Translations under genes and position numbers: made by a program
Shown: positions 42,400 to 50,726 of the stretch, piece by piece
Layout of the letters: every line of letters starts with the position of its first letter
Position numbering within the stretch: position 1 is the first letter of the stretch
The notes under the pieces: model-generated
What the model was told of the DNA's origin: nothing
Databases searched by the model: none
What the model saw: the letters and a program-made list of their open reading frames with translations, nothing else
Assembly: GCF_022095675.1 (NCBI RefSeq)
Contig: NZ_JAHYSG010000078.1
Span: 1-59,262 of the forward strand
DNA length: 59,262 nt
From: Dactylosporangium sp. AC04546
GTDB lineage: Bacteria > Actinomycetota > Actinomycetes > Mycobacteriales > Micromonosporaceae
Direction: 5' to 3'

Positions 42400-42787
42400 C
42401 CTCCACCACGGGGCTGGACCGCCTGCTGAGCGGCTTCACGCAACGCGTCGACGGGGTGCGGCACACGGTCGCCGTCTCCGGCGACGGGCTGCTGGTCGCC
42501 GCGTCCGAGGAGTTACCGCCCGAGCGGGCCGACCAGCTCGCCGCGATGTGGCCGGGGCGGTCTCGCTCGCCCACGGCGTCTCGGGGTGCACGGGGGCCGG
42601 CCCGGTGGTGCGCACGATCGTCGAGATGGGGCACAGCCTGCTGTTCGTGACGGCGCTCGGGGAGGGCGCCTCGCTCGCCAGCCTGGCGACCATGGTCCAG
42701 CCCGGCTGTGACGTCGGCGTGGTCGCCTTCGAGATGGCGGGGCTGGCGGAGCAGGTCGGCGACGCCCTCACGCCCTCTTTGCGTTAG
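42396..42787 (+). pseudogene. Roadblock/LC7 gene with a single-base frameshift (CvnB type)
   Basis: From ATG 42396 the frame gives [45 protein letters not shown], like the roadblock protein at 13565, then loses similarity at ~42549. A second frame from ~42548 gives [45 protein letters not shown] and ends GDALTPSLR at 42787. One missing base at about 42549 joins both into a normal ~130-residue protein. No slippery heptamer is seen, so a mutation or a sequencing error is more likely than programmed frameshifting. No DUF742 or GTPase gene follows; the 3' end overlaps the convergent BrkB gene by 20 bp. Confidence 0.88.
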
Positions 42788-43793
42788 TGCCGTCGCGGGA
42801 CTCCTCCTCGGCGGCGCCGCCGTGGTGATGGCGGGGGTCGTCCTCCTTGACCTTGCTGGTGTCGCGCAGCGGGACGTACGGCTCCTCGTCCTCGGACACG
42901 CCCGCCTCGACGGCCCGGCCGCGCTCCAGCTCGGCGTCGAGCTCGGCGCCCAGCAGGATCGCGATGTTCGAGATCCACAGCCACACCAGGAACGCGATGA
43001 TGCCGCCCAGCGTGCCGTAGGTCTTGTTGTACGAGGAGAAGTTCGACACGTAGATCGCGAAGCCGGCCGACGCCACCAGCCAGATGAAGACCGCCAGCAC
43101 GCCGCCCGGGGTGATCCAGCGGAACCCGGTCTGCCGCGCGTTCGGCGAGGCCCAGTACAGCAGGGCCAGGATCAGCATCACCACCAGCAGCAGCACGGGC
43201 CACTTGACGATGTCGAACACCTGCACCGCCTGTTTCGACAGCCCGACCCAGCCGCCGGCCTCCTGGGCGAACCGGCCGGTGAACACGACGGACAGCGCGG
43301 CGAGCGAGATGAGCACGCCGACCGCGATCGTGATGCCGAGCCGCAGCGGCAGCAGCTTCCACATCGGCCGGCCCTCCGGCACGTCGTAGATGGCGTTGGA
43401 GGCCCGCATGAACGCCCCGACGTAGCCGGACGCCGTCCACAGGGCGCCCAGCAGGCCGACGATCGCCAGCACGCCGGCCGAGCCCGAGCCCTGCTTCAGC
43501 TCGTCGACGGCGCCGTTCACCGGGCCGGCGATGGCCTTGGGGAAGAGGGCCTGGGTGCTCTTCAGTACCGCATCCTGGGTCGTGTCGGTCAGCAGCATGC
43601 CCGAGACCGACAGCAGCACGAGGATGCCCGGGAAGATCGACAGCACCCCGTAGTAGGTGAGGGCGGCGGCCCAGTCCGTGAGATTGTCGCGGTTGAACTC
43701 CTTGACCGTTCGCTTCAGCACGTCGATCCAGGAGCGCCTGGTCAGCTCGGTCGGCTTGTCGGGCGCGCCGTCGAGCTCATGGTCCTCAATCAT
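42768..43793 (-). CDS. YihY/BrkB-family inner membrane protein
   Basis: The 341-residue protein has about six membrane helices and the family pattern: DNLTDWAAALTYYGVLSIFPGILVLLS near the N-terminus, YVGAFMRASNAIYDVPEGRPMWK, and GTLGGIIAFLVWLWISNIAILLGAELDAELERGR near the end. The hydrophilic ends are acidic/basic. The family was once called ribonuclease BN; the actual role is unknown. Confidence 0.93.
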   Translation of the reverse strand: MIEDHELDGAPDKPTELTRRSWIDVLKRTVKEFNRDNLTDWAAALTYYGVLSIFPGILVLLSVSGMLLTDTTQDAVLKSTQALFPKAIAGPVNGAVDELKQGSGSAGVLAIVGLLGALWTASGYVGAFMRASNAIYDVPEGRPMWKLLPLRLGITIAVGVLISLAALSVVFTGRFAQEAGGWVGLSKQAVQVFDIVKWPVLLLVVMLILALLYWASPNARQTGFRWITPGGVLAVFIWLVASAGFAIYVSNFSSYNKTYGTLGGIIAFLVWLWISNIAILLGAELDAELERGRAVEAGVSEDEEPYVPLRDTSKVKEDDPRHHHGGAAEEESRDGTNAKRA

Positions 43794-43851
43794 GACGCCA
43801 CCTCGTCCGCCGGGGGTCGATACGCTCCCTATGCCCGGCGGCTGTGCCCGC

Positions 43852-44247
43852 TTAACGTTCCGGTGCGACCCTTCCGGCCCTGATCAGGGCGACCTGCACC
43901 ATGTCGACCAGTTCGGTCGCGCGGAACGGCTTGGCGATGACGGAGGCGTCCGGCCCGAGGTCGACGACGGCCGAGTCGAAGTAGGGCAGCCCCGACATGT
44001 ACATGATCAGCGCGTCGGGGCAGGTGGCGCGCACCGCCTCGGCGACCTGCGGGCCCGAGCCGTCGTTGAGCTTCAGGTCGGTGATCGCCAGGTCGATCCC
44101 CTTGGGGTGCTCGGCGCACAGCCGCTCGGCGCCCGCCAGTCCCGACGCGGTGATGACCTCGGCGCCGGCGCGGCTGAGCACCCGGCGCACGATTTCGATC
44201 AGGTCCGGCTCGTCGTCGACGACCAGGATGCGCAGGTGCTCCAGCAT
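43852..44247 (-). CDS. Stand-alone response regulator receiver domain
   Basis: The 131-residue protein is a single receiver: acidic pair DD at 11-12, phosphoacceptor D57 (AITDLKLNDG), and Lys in the VIAKPF motif near 107. No output domain and no kinase gene adjoin it, so it likely acts through protein contacts. It lies 58 bp downstream of the BrkB start, on the same strand, and may belong with signalling genes elsewhere. Confidence 0.92.
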   Translation of the reverse strand: MLEHLRILVVDDEPDLIEIVRRVLSRAGAEVITASGLAGAERLCAEHPKGIDLAITDLKLNDGSGPQVAEAVRATCPDALIMYMSGLPYFDSAVVDLGPDASVIAKPFRATELVDMVQVALIRAGRVAPER

Positions 44248-44283
44248 GCCCCCACGATAGGCCGCGATACGGGCAGATTTGGG

Positions 44284-44970
44284 CTAGTTCGCCTCGTTGG
44301 CGGTGCTGGGCGACGCGACGCGCTGGGCCGGGGCCGGGCGGATGCGGCGGCGGCTGAAGCCCAGGAAGGCCACCAGGATGCAGGCGGCCACCAAGGCCGC
44401 GGCGGCGTACGTCCACCAGGCCGGCGGGCCGGAGCGAGGCTCCGGCAGCTGGGCGTCGAGCCGGGTGCCCGGGTTGCTGGAGAAGAAGTCGGCCGGGGCC
44501 GCGGCCGGGGCGGTGCTCTCCACGGCCTGGGTGGGCGTCGCCGACGGGCTCTTGGTCGCGCCCTTCGAGGGCTTCACGCCCGTCGTGACGGTGAAGGAGA
44601 GGCTGCCGTGGCTGGCGCGGTCCAGCGTGCTCGTGGTCGAGTACGACACCGTGTACCGCCCGGGCGCCGCGTCGGGCACCGCCACCGACACCTTCACGGT
44701 CTCGTTGCGGATGGCCGGCGTGCCGAGCTCGATCGTGTGGCCGGCGCTGTCCGTCAGGTTGATGTGCGCCTCGACGAGCGTCTCGGTGAACTGGAGTTCC
44801 AACGTCCGCGGCAGGTGCGCGACGGACGACTCGGCGGACGGGTCGCTGGAGACGAGCGCCAGCCGCGGCGCGTACGCGTCAGCAGTGCCCGAAAACGCCA
44901 GAACGCTGAGAAAACCGACAATGACGGCGAGCCTCAGCGTCCAACGTCCGTTCTGGAATCGCCCGGTCAT
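44284..44970 (-). CDS. CopC-like domain protein with C-terminal membrane anchor
   Basis: The 228-residue protein starts at ATG 44970. A signal peptide ends at ADA before YAPRLALVSSDPSAESSV, then a CopC-like beta domain (LELQFTETLVEAHINLTDSAGH, YSTTSTLDRASHGSLSFTV), a Ser/Thr/Pro linker, and a C-terminal TM helix with a basic tail (FSRRRIRP). In copper-binding CopC the mature N-terminal residue is His and begins the copper site; here it appears to be Tyr. The downstream Asp-x-x-x-His is partly kept. Copper binding is therefore uncertain. Confidence 0.82.
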   Translation of the reverse strand: MTGRFQNGRWTLRLAVIVGFLSVLAFSGTADAYAPRLALVSSDPSAESSVAHLPRTLELQFTETLVEAHINLTDSAGHTIELGTPAIRNETVKVSVAVPDAAPGRYTVSYSTTSTLDRASHGSLSFTVTTGVKPSKGATKSPSATPTQAVESTAPAAAPADFFSSNPGTRLDAQLPEPRSGPPAWWTYAAAALVAACILVAFLGFSRRRIRPAPAQRVASPSTANEAN

Positions 44971-45034
44971 GGGCGGAAACGATAGTGCATTGACGCACCG
45001 GATGTGCGGAACGCGGGTGCTAGCGTGCCCATTC

Positions 45035-45865
45035 ATGGGTGGCAGTTGGCGTGAACTGTTGCAAATCGACCGCCCGCCGGCACCCACTCCGGCCAGCCGT
45101 CGTTTGCGCCGGCTCATATTGGCGACCGCCGTCGTCACTGTGGCGGTCGACATCGTCAACCTGGAGTATTCGGCGGAGGCCGGATTCGGCCTCGGAGTGC
45201 GCACGGTCTGGGCGATCCTGCGCGCCCTGGGCTTTTTGTTCCTGATGCGGGAGATTCGATTCGGCCGGCTCACCGCCCGCCCGTTCGGGCTCATCCTGAC
45301 GGTCACCACGATCTTCGCGTCGGGCCGGTTGAGCCAGCCGCGCGCGGGCGGGCTGCTGCCGCCGTGGCCGGTGCTGGCCGGCCTGGCCGTCGTCACCGCG
45401 CTCTGCGCCGCCGTGCTGTGGCAGCTGTTCCGCTCGCCCGAGATCGAGGCGCACCTGACCCGCCGGGCGCCGCGCCGTGCGGTCCCGCCGTGGGTGCTCA
45501 CCGCCCGCGTGGCCGCTCTGTCGTACTCCGCGCTGATGTTCGTGCCGTGCCTGGTCGCCCTCGGGTCGCTGTTCGACGAGCCGCGCCGCCCACCGGAGAC
45601 CGCGGTCCCGCTGGTCGTCTCGTGGTTCGTGCTCTCGTTCACGGTCGGCCTGGTCGCCGGGATCATCAGCTTCCTGACGCTCTTCGGTCACGGCTGGGCG
45701 CGGGTACTACTGGCGCTGGTCAGCGTCTTCGTGATGATCGCGCAGCCGGTGCTGTGCTGGCTGCTGCTCGGCCCCGACGGCGTCTTGCGCGACGGCGTCC
45801 CGCTGGTGCTCGCCGCCCTGCTGTGCCTCTACGGCCTGGCCCGGTCCCGCTCGGCCCGCGAGTAG
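45035..45865 (+). CDS. Multi-pass membrane protein of unknown function
   Basis: The 276-residue protein from ATG 45035 has about seven hydrophobic segments: ~30-50, 58-75, 90-105, 113-132, 160-185, 195-220 and 228-262. No motif is recognised. Divergent from the CopC-like gene across 64 bp; convergent with the MerR gene. The frame, codon use and length support a real gene. Confidence 0.75.
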   Translation: MGGSWRELLQIDRPPAPTPASRRLRRLILATAVVTVAVDIVNLEYSAEAGFGLGVRTVWAILRALGFLFLMREIRFGRLTARPFGLILTVTTIFASGRLSQPRAGGLLPPWPVLAGLAVVTALCAAVLWQLFRSPEIEAHLTRRAPRRAVPPWVLTARVAALSYSALMFVPCLVALGSLFDEPRRPPETAVPLVVSWFVLSFTVGLVAGIISFLTLFGHGWARVLLALVSVFVMIAQPVLCWLLLGPDGVLRDGVPLVLAALLCLYGLARSRSARE

Positions 45866-45868
45866 CGG

Positions 45869-46240
45869 CTACGGCCCGGTCAGGTTCCGGTCGGCCCCGG
45901 CGTAGAGCTTGATCTTGTACTCGATCGTCGTCAGGTCCTCGTGCAGCGCCGCGATGCGCTCCAGCACCTTTCGCCGGTGCTCCTCCAGCAGCTCCCGCCG
46001 CGTGTCGTAGGTGGCCTCCCCCTCCCGGCACAGCTGCGCGTACCGCCGCGTGTCGGCGATCGACATGCCGGTGGCCCGGAGCCGGGACAGGATGCCGAGC
46101 ATGCTCAGGTCCTGCTCGGAGTAGCGGCGGTGGCCGTTGCCGCCCCGCTCGGGCGGGTCCAGCAGGCCGGCGCGTTCGTAGTAGCGCAGCGTGTGGGGTG
46201 AGAGACCGGTGCGCTCCGCGACCTCCGCGATCGTCAGCAT
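45869..46240 (-). CDS. MerR-family transcriptional regulator
   Basis: The 123-residue protein from ATG 46240 has a MerR HTH (LTIAEVAERTGLSPHTLRYYERAGLLDP ... GHRRYSEQDL) and a coiled-coil dimerisation helix, with no Cys effector site. Divergent from the aldo/keto reductase gene across 32 bp. The spacer and start region contains GTTTCCCAGGTTAAAGGGGC, the kind of symmetric element found in MerR-type promoters, so it likely regulates both genes. Confidence 0.92.
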   Translation of the reverse strand: MLTIAEVAERTGLSPHTLRYYERAGLLDPPERGGNGHRRYSEQDLSMLGILSRLRATGMSIADTRRYAQLCREGEATYDTRRELLEEHRRKVLERIAALHEDLTTIEYKIKLYAGADRNLTGP

Positions 46241-46272
46241 GTTTCCCAGGTTAAAGGGGCAGTGTCGAGGGC

Positions 46273-47247
46273 ATGCCACAGCGAAACCTCGGCTCACTGA
46301 GTGTCTCCGCCCTCGGCCTCGGCTGCATGGGCATGAGCGAGTTCTACGGCCCGGGTGACGACGCGGAGTCCGTCGCCACCATCCACCGCGCCATCGACCT
46401 GGGCGTCACGTTCCTCGACACCGCCGACGCCTACGGGCCGTTCGAGAACGAGCGACTCGTCGGCCGGGCGATCGCCGGCCACCGCGACGAGGTGGTGCTC
46501 GCCACCAAGTTCGGCATCGAGCGCGACGGCGACCGGCGGGCCGTCAACGGCCGGCCCGACTACGTGCGCCGGTGCGTCGACGCCTCCCTCCAGCGGCTCG
46601 GCGTCGACTACATCGACCTCTACTACCAGCACCGCGTCGACCCGACCGTCCCCGTCGAGGAGACCTGGGGCGCCATGGCCGAGGCGGTGACCGCCGGCAA
46701 GGTGCTGCACCTGGGCATCTCGGAGGCGTCGCCGGCGACGGTGCGCCGCGCCCACGCCGAGCACCCGGTCACGGCCGGGCAGTACGAGTACTCACTCTGG
46801 TCGCGCGAGCCCGACCAGCAGATCCTGCCCCTGTTCCGGGAGCTGGGCATCGGCCTGGTCGCCTACAGCCCGCTCGGGCGCGGCTTCCTCACCGGCGAGA
46901 TCACCAGCCCGGACCAGTTCGCGCCGGACGACTTCCGCCGCGGCAACCCCCGCTTCCAGGGCGAGAACTTCACCCGCAACCTCGACCTGGTGGCCGAGGT
47001 GCGCTCGCTGGCGGAGGACAAGGGCGTGACGCCGGCCCAGCTCGCGCTGGCCTGGGTGCTGGCCCAGGGCGACGACGTGGTACCGATCCCGGGCACCAAG
47101 CGGCGCACGTACCTCGAGCAGAACGTCGCGTCGCTCGACGTCTCCCTGACGCCCGACGACCTGGCCGCGCTGGAGAAGCTCGCGATCGCCACCGACGTCG
47201 CCGGCACCCGCTACGCCGAGGCGACGATGAGCCAGCTCGGCAACTGA
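46273..47247 (+). CDS. Aldo/keto reductase
   Basis: The 324-residue protein is a (beta/alpha)8 NADPH reductase of the AKR13/YajO-like type: [12 protein letters not shown] at the start, catalytic [16 protein letters not shown] (Asp-Tyr), Lys in VLATKFGI, His in YYQHRVDP, and the C-terminal cofactor motif [14 protein letters not shown]. Likely reduces reactive aldehydes. Neighbour to and probably controlled by the divergent MerR protein. Confidence 0.93.
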   Translation: MPQRNLGSLSVSALGLGCMGMSEFYGPGDDAESVATIHRAIDLGVTFLDTADAYGPFENERLVGRAIAGHRDEVVLATKFGIERDGDRRAVNGRPDYVRRCVDASLQRLGVDYIDLYYQHRVDPTVPVEETWGAMAEAVTAGKVLHLGISEASPATVRRAHAEHPVTAGQYEYSLWSREPDQQILPLFRELGIGLVAYSPLGRGFLTGEITSPDQFAPDDFRRGNPRFQGENFTRNLDLVAEVRSLAEDKGVTPAQLALAWVLAQGDDVVPIPGTKRRTYLEQNVASLDVSLTPDDLAALEKLAIATDVAGTRYAEATMSQLGN

Positions 47248-47292
47248 GCGTGAGTCCCGGCGGTGCCGCTGGCGCCGCCGGGCTTTCCCTTG

Positions 47293-47298
47293 TACATT
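47293..47298 (+). promoter_or_regulatory. Putative -10 of a leaderless trp leader transcript
   Basis: TACATT at 47293-47298 would place transcription start at or next to the GTG of the leader peptide (47306). There is no ribosome-binding site before that GTG, which fits a leaderless transcript. No clear -35 seen. Confidence 0.35.
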
Positions 47299-47305
47299 CC
47301 GTTGC

Positions 47306-47344
47306 GTGTCCGCGCGATTGAACAGCTGCTGGTGGCCCGCCTGA
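47306..47344 (+). CDS. trpL: trp leader peptide
   Basis: GTG 47306 opens a 12-codon frame coding MSARLNSCWWPA and ending in TGA. The two neighbouring Trp codons (TGG TGG, 47330-47335) lie inside arm 1 of the attenuator stem. No Shine-Dalgarno is visible, so it may be translated as a leaderless mRNA. Confidence 0.8.
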   Translation: MSARLNSCWWPA

Positions 47345-47405
47345 CGAGGCGGCCCACTTCCGCGTGACACGACTTCCGCGGCCGCCCCTGAGGCGGTCGC
47401 TTTTT
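47332..47405 (+). promoter_or_regulatory. Tryptophan transcription attenuator
   Basis: Four segments are visible. Segment 1 (47332-47341) pairs with segment 2 (47348-47357), 9 of 10 bp. Segment 2 core GGCGGCC (47348-47354) pairs perfectly with GGCCGCC of segment 3 (47380-47386) as antiterminator. Segment 3 (47378-47386) pairs with segment 4 (47392-47400) as terminator, 9 bp with one G-U, followed by TTTTT. A ribosome stalled at the Trp codons would cover segment 1 and free segment 2 for antitermination. Confidence 0.85.
47378..47405 (+). terminator. Attenuator terminator hairpin with T-run
   Basis: GCGGCCGCC, 5-nt loop CCTGA, GGCGGTCGC, then TTTTT: the one hairpin in this window with a true T-run. 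It lies 58 bp before the trpEG start. Confidence 0.88.
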
Positions 47406-47463
47406 CGTTCCCTGGGAACACCCGCCTCGGCCGGCCATCCGATCCCGTCCGAAGGGAACGCAC

Positions 47464-49293
47464 ATGCTGCCTGCTGGCACACCGTTCGCGCTGCTGCGGC
47501 GCGAGGGGCGCGACGTCGTCGAGGTGCTGACCGGCCCGGTCGTCACCGTCGACCGCCTGGCCGACATCCCGGACCACTCGCTGTCCCTGATCCCGTTCCG
47601 CCAGGTCCGCGAGCGCGGCTTCGCCTGTGTCGACGACGGTACGCCGCTGTCGGTCCTGCGGATCGAGGCCCGTCACGAGGTACCGGTGGCCGAGGCGCTC
47701 GAAGCGCTGCCCGACGCCCTGCCGGCGCTGACGGGCGGCGCGTTCGACGTCGACGACGACACCTACGCCTCCATCGTCGAGACCGTCCTCCGCGACGAGA
47801 TCGGCCGCGGCGAGGGCTCCAACTTCGTGATCCACCGCGTCTTCGAGGCCGACCTGGCCGGCGACCCGGTGGCCGCGGCCCTGACCGTGTTCCGCCGGCT
47901 CCTGACGCGGGAGCGGGGCGCCTACTGGACCTTCGTCGTCCACACCGGCGACCGCACGCTGGTCGGCGCCACCCCGGAGCGCCACGTCAGCGTCGAGGAC
48001 GGCCTGGTGATGATGAACCCCATCAGCGGCACCCTGCGCGGGCGGCCCGACAAGGCGTCGGTGCTCGAGTTCCTGTCCGACCGCAAGGAGATCGACGAGC
48101 TGTCGATGGTCCTGGACGAGGAGCTGAAGATGATGGCGACCGTGGCCGACCTCGGCGGCCAGGTCATCGGCCCGTACCTCAAGGAGATGACCCACCTGGT
48201 CCACACCGAGTACCTGCTGGCCGGCCGCGGCTCGCTCGACGTGCGCGAGGTGCTCCGCGAGACCATGTTCGCCCCCACGGTCGTGGGCAGCCCGATCGAG
48301 AACGCCTGCCGTGTGGTGGCCCGCCACGAGGGGCGGGGCCGCGGCTACTACGGCGCCGTGCTGGCCCTGATCGACGGCGGCACGCTGGACGCCCCGATCC
48401 TCATCCGGACGGCCGACATCGACGCCGCCGGCCGCCTGCGCGTCCCGGTCGGCGCCACCCTGGTCCGCCACTCGACCCCGGCCGGCGAGGTCGCCGAGAC
48501 CCACACCAAGGCCGCCGGCGTCCTGGCCGCCCTGGGCCTGACCGCCGGTCCCGCGGCGAATCCCTCCACAGTGGACGGGCTCGCCGCGGACGCCGAGGTG
48601 CAGGCCGCGCTCGTGTCCCGCAACGCGGCCCTCGCGCCGTTCTGGCTGCGGCCCCGCGACGCGTCGACCCCCGACCCGGCGCTCACCGGCCGCCGCGTGC
48701 TCATCGTCGACGCCGAGGACACGTTCACCGGGATGCTGCTGCACCAGCTGCGCGTGCTGGGGCTGGCGGTGACGCTCCGGCGGTACGACTCGGACATCAC
48801 CACCGACGGCTTCGACCTCGTCGTCGCCGGGCCCGGCCCGGGCGACCCGCGGCTCGCCGAGGATCCCAAGATGGTGACCATGCGCGGGCTCATCCGGCGG
48901 CGGCTCGACACGGGGGCGCCGCTGCTCGCCGTCTGCCTCGGCCACCAGCTGCTCTGCGGCGAACTGGGGCTGCCGCTGCGCCGCAAGTCCGCGCCGTACC
49001 AGGGCATGCAGCGCGAGATCGACTTCTTCGGCCGCCCCGCCCGCGTCGGCTTCTACTCGACGTTCACGGCGACGGCGCCCGGCGACCGCGTCGAGACGCC
49101 CTACGGCCAGGTCGGCGTCGCCCGTGACCCGGCCAACGGCGACGTCCACGCCCTGCGCGGCCCGAGCTTCGCCGGCGTGCAGTTCCACCCCGAGTCGGTG
49201 CTGAGCTACGACGGCATCGAGCTGCTCCGCACGCTGCTCACCGACCTGCTGCCCGCTTCGGCGGCGTCGAAGGTGGGTACCGCCCCGGAGTGA
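47464..49293 (+). CDS. trpEG: Anthranilate synthase, fused TrpE-TrpG
   Basis: The 609-residue fusion starts at ATG 47464 (GAAGGGAA upstream). N-terminal ~400 residues are a chorismate-binding domain (MNPISGTLRG, EELKMMATVADLGG, GSPIENACRVVARHEGRGRGYYGA). The C-terminal ~190 residues are a class I glutamine amidotransferase with the nucleophile in AVCLGHQLLCGELG (about residue 480) and VQFHPESVLS. It makes anthranilate from chorismate and glutamine. The layout also fits PhzE-type ADIC synthases, but the upstream Trp-codon attenuator argues for tryptophan biosynthesis. No other trp gene is in the window. Confidence 0.9.
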   Translation: MLPAGTPFALLRREGRDVVEVLTGPVVTVDRLADIPDHSLSLIPFRQVRERGFACVDDGTPLSVLRIEARHEVPVAEALEALPDALPALTGGAFDVDDDTYASIVETVLRDEIGRGEGSNFVIHRVFEADLAGDPVAAALTVFRRLLTRERGAYWTFVVHTGDRTLVGATPERHVSVEDGLVMMNPISGTLRGRPDKASVLEFLSDRKEIDELSMVLDEELKMMATVADLGGQVIGPYLKEMTHLVHTEYLLAGRGSLDVREVLRETMFAPTVVGSPIENACRVVARHEGRGRGYYGAVLALIDGGTLDAPILIRTADIDAAGRLRVPVGATLVRHSTPAGEVAETHTKAAGVLAALGLTAGPAANPSTVDGLAADAEVQAALVSRNAALAPFWLRPRDASTPDPALTGRRVLIVDAEDTFTGMLLHQLRVLGLAVTLRRYDSDITTDGFDLVVAGPGPGDPRLAEDPKMVTMRGLIRRRLDTGAPLLAVCLGHQLLCGELGLPLRRKSAPYQGMQREIDFFGRPARVGFYSTFTATAPGDRVETPYGQVGVARDPANGDVHALRGPSFAGVQFHPESVLSYDGIELLRTLLTDLLPASAASKVGTAPE

Positions 49294-49491
49294 TGTCGCG
49301 CTGCTTCCGGGGGCGCGACCTCAACCTGCACGCGGCCGCGGTGGTCCCGGTGGCGCTGCTGACCCTGCGGTCGGCGGCGCTGCCGGCCGGCCGCCCTGTG
49401 GCTCTACGTCTTCCACCTGGTCACGCTCGTGGGATACGCCGCGACGATCCAGGTACACCGTATGGTGCTCTTGCGTTCCGCCGTCCGTTGA
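49293..49491 (+). pseudogene. Frameshifted small membrane protein gene
   Basis: ATG 49293 overlaps the trpEG stop (TGATG) and codes MSRCFRGRDLNLHAAAVVPVALLTL. The natural continuation appears in another frame after about 49395: LWLYVFHLVTLVGYAATIQV, ending at TGA 49491. Joined, they would make a ~65-residue protein with two membrane helices. The first frame instead stays open into the MFS gene. A one-base shift between about 49360 and 49395 would explain this. Family not recognised. Confidence 0.5.
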
Positions 49492-49538
49492 ACGATGCTT
49501 CCGAAATATTCTCACTTCTGCGTCCCGGGGAGTCGGCG

Positions 49539-50726
49539 ATGGATCTGCGCGACCGCCGTGCACGTGCCGCCGTCGCCGGGGCCTACCTGGTGCAGGGGTT
49601 CTGCTTCGCCGGGCTGCTGACCCAGACCGGCGTCCTCCAGGAGAAGTTCGGCTTCTCCGACGGTGAGCTGTCCCTGGTACTGCTGGCCGTCCCCGTGGTC
49701 GCGGGCGTCGGCAGCGTCGTCGCTGGCGCGCTGAGCGCCCGCTTCGGCAGCTCGCCGGTCCTGCGCGCCGGCGGCCCGGGCGTCTGCGTGGCGATCGCCC
49801 TCGCGGGGCTGTCCGCCGCCCACTGGCAGCTGTTCGCCGCGCTGGCCCTGGTCGGGCTGTTCCTCGGCATCGTCGACGCGACGATGAACATGCAGGGCGT
49901 GAGCGTCGAGCGGCGCTACGGCCGCCCGGTCCTGAACTCGTTCCACGCCGTCTGGAGCGTCGGGGCGATCCTGGGCGCCCTGGCGACCGCCGGCACCGCC
50001 CGGCTCGACTGGTCGGTCGGCGCGTCGCTCAGCGCGGTGGCCGCGGTCGGCGTCGTGCTGGCCCTGCTGGCCGGCCCGGCACAGCTCAAGCGGTCCGAGG
50101 AGGCCTCCGAGGCCGAGCCCGGCACCGGCCCGGACATCCCGTGGCGCCCGATCGTCCTGGTCGGCATCGCGATGATGCTCATGTTCATCGCCGACTCGGC
50201 CGTGTCCAACTGGAGCGCCGTCTTCATGGACAACGTGCTCTCGGCGAGCACGAGCGTCGCCGCGCTCGGCCTGGCCGCGTACCAGACCACGATGCTCATC
50301 GGCCGCACCGCCGGCGACCGCGTGGTGCGCCGCTTCGGCCCGGCGGGCGTCGTCTCCGTCGGTGGCGTGGTCGGCGGCCTCGGCCTGGTCCTCGTCGCGG
50401 CGTCCCCGAACCCGGCGGTCGGCATCGCGGGCTTCGCGGTCGTCGGCCTGGGCCTGTCACTCGTGGTGCCGCAGTCGTTCTCGGCGGCGGGGCGCCTCGA
50501 CCCGGCCGGCACGGGCGTCGCGATCGCCCGGGTCAACCTCTTCAACTACGTCGGCTTCGTGGTGGGCGCGGGCATGATCGGCGCCATCGCCGAGAGCGCG
50601 TCGCTGCGCTGGGCCTTCGTGGTCCCGGCGGTCCTGGCGGCCGGCATCGTGGCCCTGGCCCCGTCGTTCCGCACCCACGCCCCGGCCGTCACGCCGGCCG
50701 CCGCACCGTCGGCGCCGGTCAGCTAG
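49539..50726 (+). CDS. MFS transporter
   Basis: The 395-residue protein from ATG 49539 (GGGGAG upstream) has about 12 helices. MFS marks: [17 protein letters not shown] (motif A-like loop 2-3), [32 protein letters not shown] (typical of the YbjJ/fucose-permease-like group) and [17 protein letters not shown] in loop 8-9. Substrate unknown. The longer upstream frame is the translated small-ORF remnant and is not used. Stop overlaps the chemoreceptor stop by 4 bp, convergent. Confidence 0.9.
   Translation: MDLRDRRARAAVAGAYLVQGFCFAGLLTQTGVLQEKFGFSDGELSLVLLAVPVVAGVGSVVAGALSARFGSSPVLRAGGPGVCVAIALAGLSAAHWQLFAALALVGLFLGIVDATMNMQGVSVERRYGRPVLNSFHAVWSVGAILGALATAGTARLDWSVGASLSAVAAVGVVLALLAGPAQLKRSEEASEAEPGTGPDIPWRPIVLVGIAMMLMFIADSAVSNWSAVFMDNVLSASTSVAALGLAAYQTTMLIGRTAGDRVVRRFGPAGVVSVGGVVGGLGLVLVAASPNPAVGIAGFAVVGLGLSLVVPQSFSAAGRLDPAGTGVAIARVNLFNYVGFVVGAGMIGAIAESASLRWAFVVPAVLAAGIVALAPSFRTHAPAVTPAAAPSAPVS

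Noticed and set aside
42540..42555. Programmed -1 frameshift in the second roadblock gene
   Set aside because: No slippery heptamer or downstream structure is apparent; a single-base deletion is simpler.
47464..49293. PhzE (phenazine) assignment of the fused enzyme
   Set aside because: Fusion layout alone would allow it, but the Trp-codon attenuator upstream and lack of phz neighbours favour anthranilate synthase.
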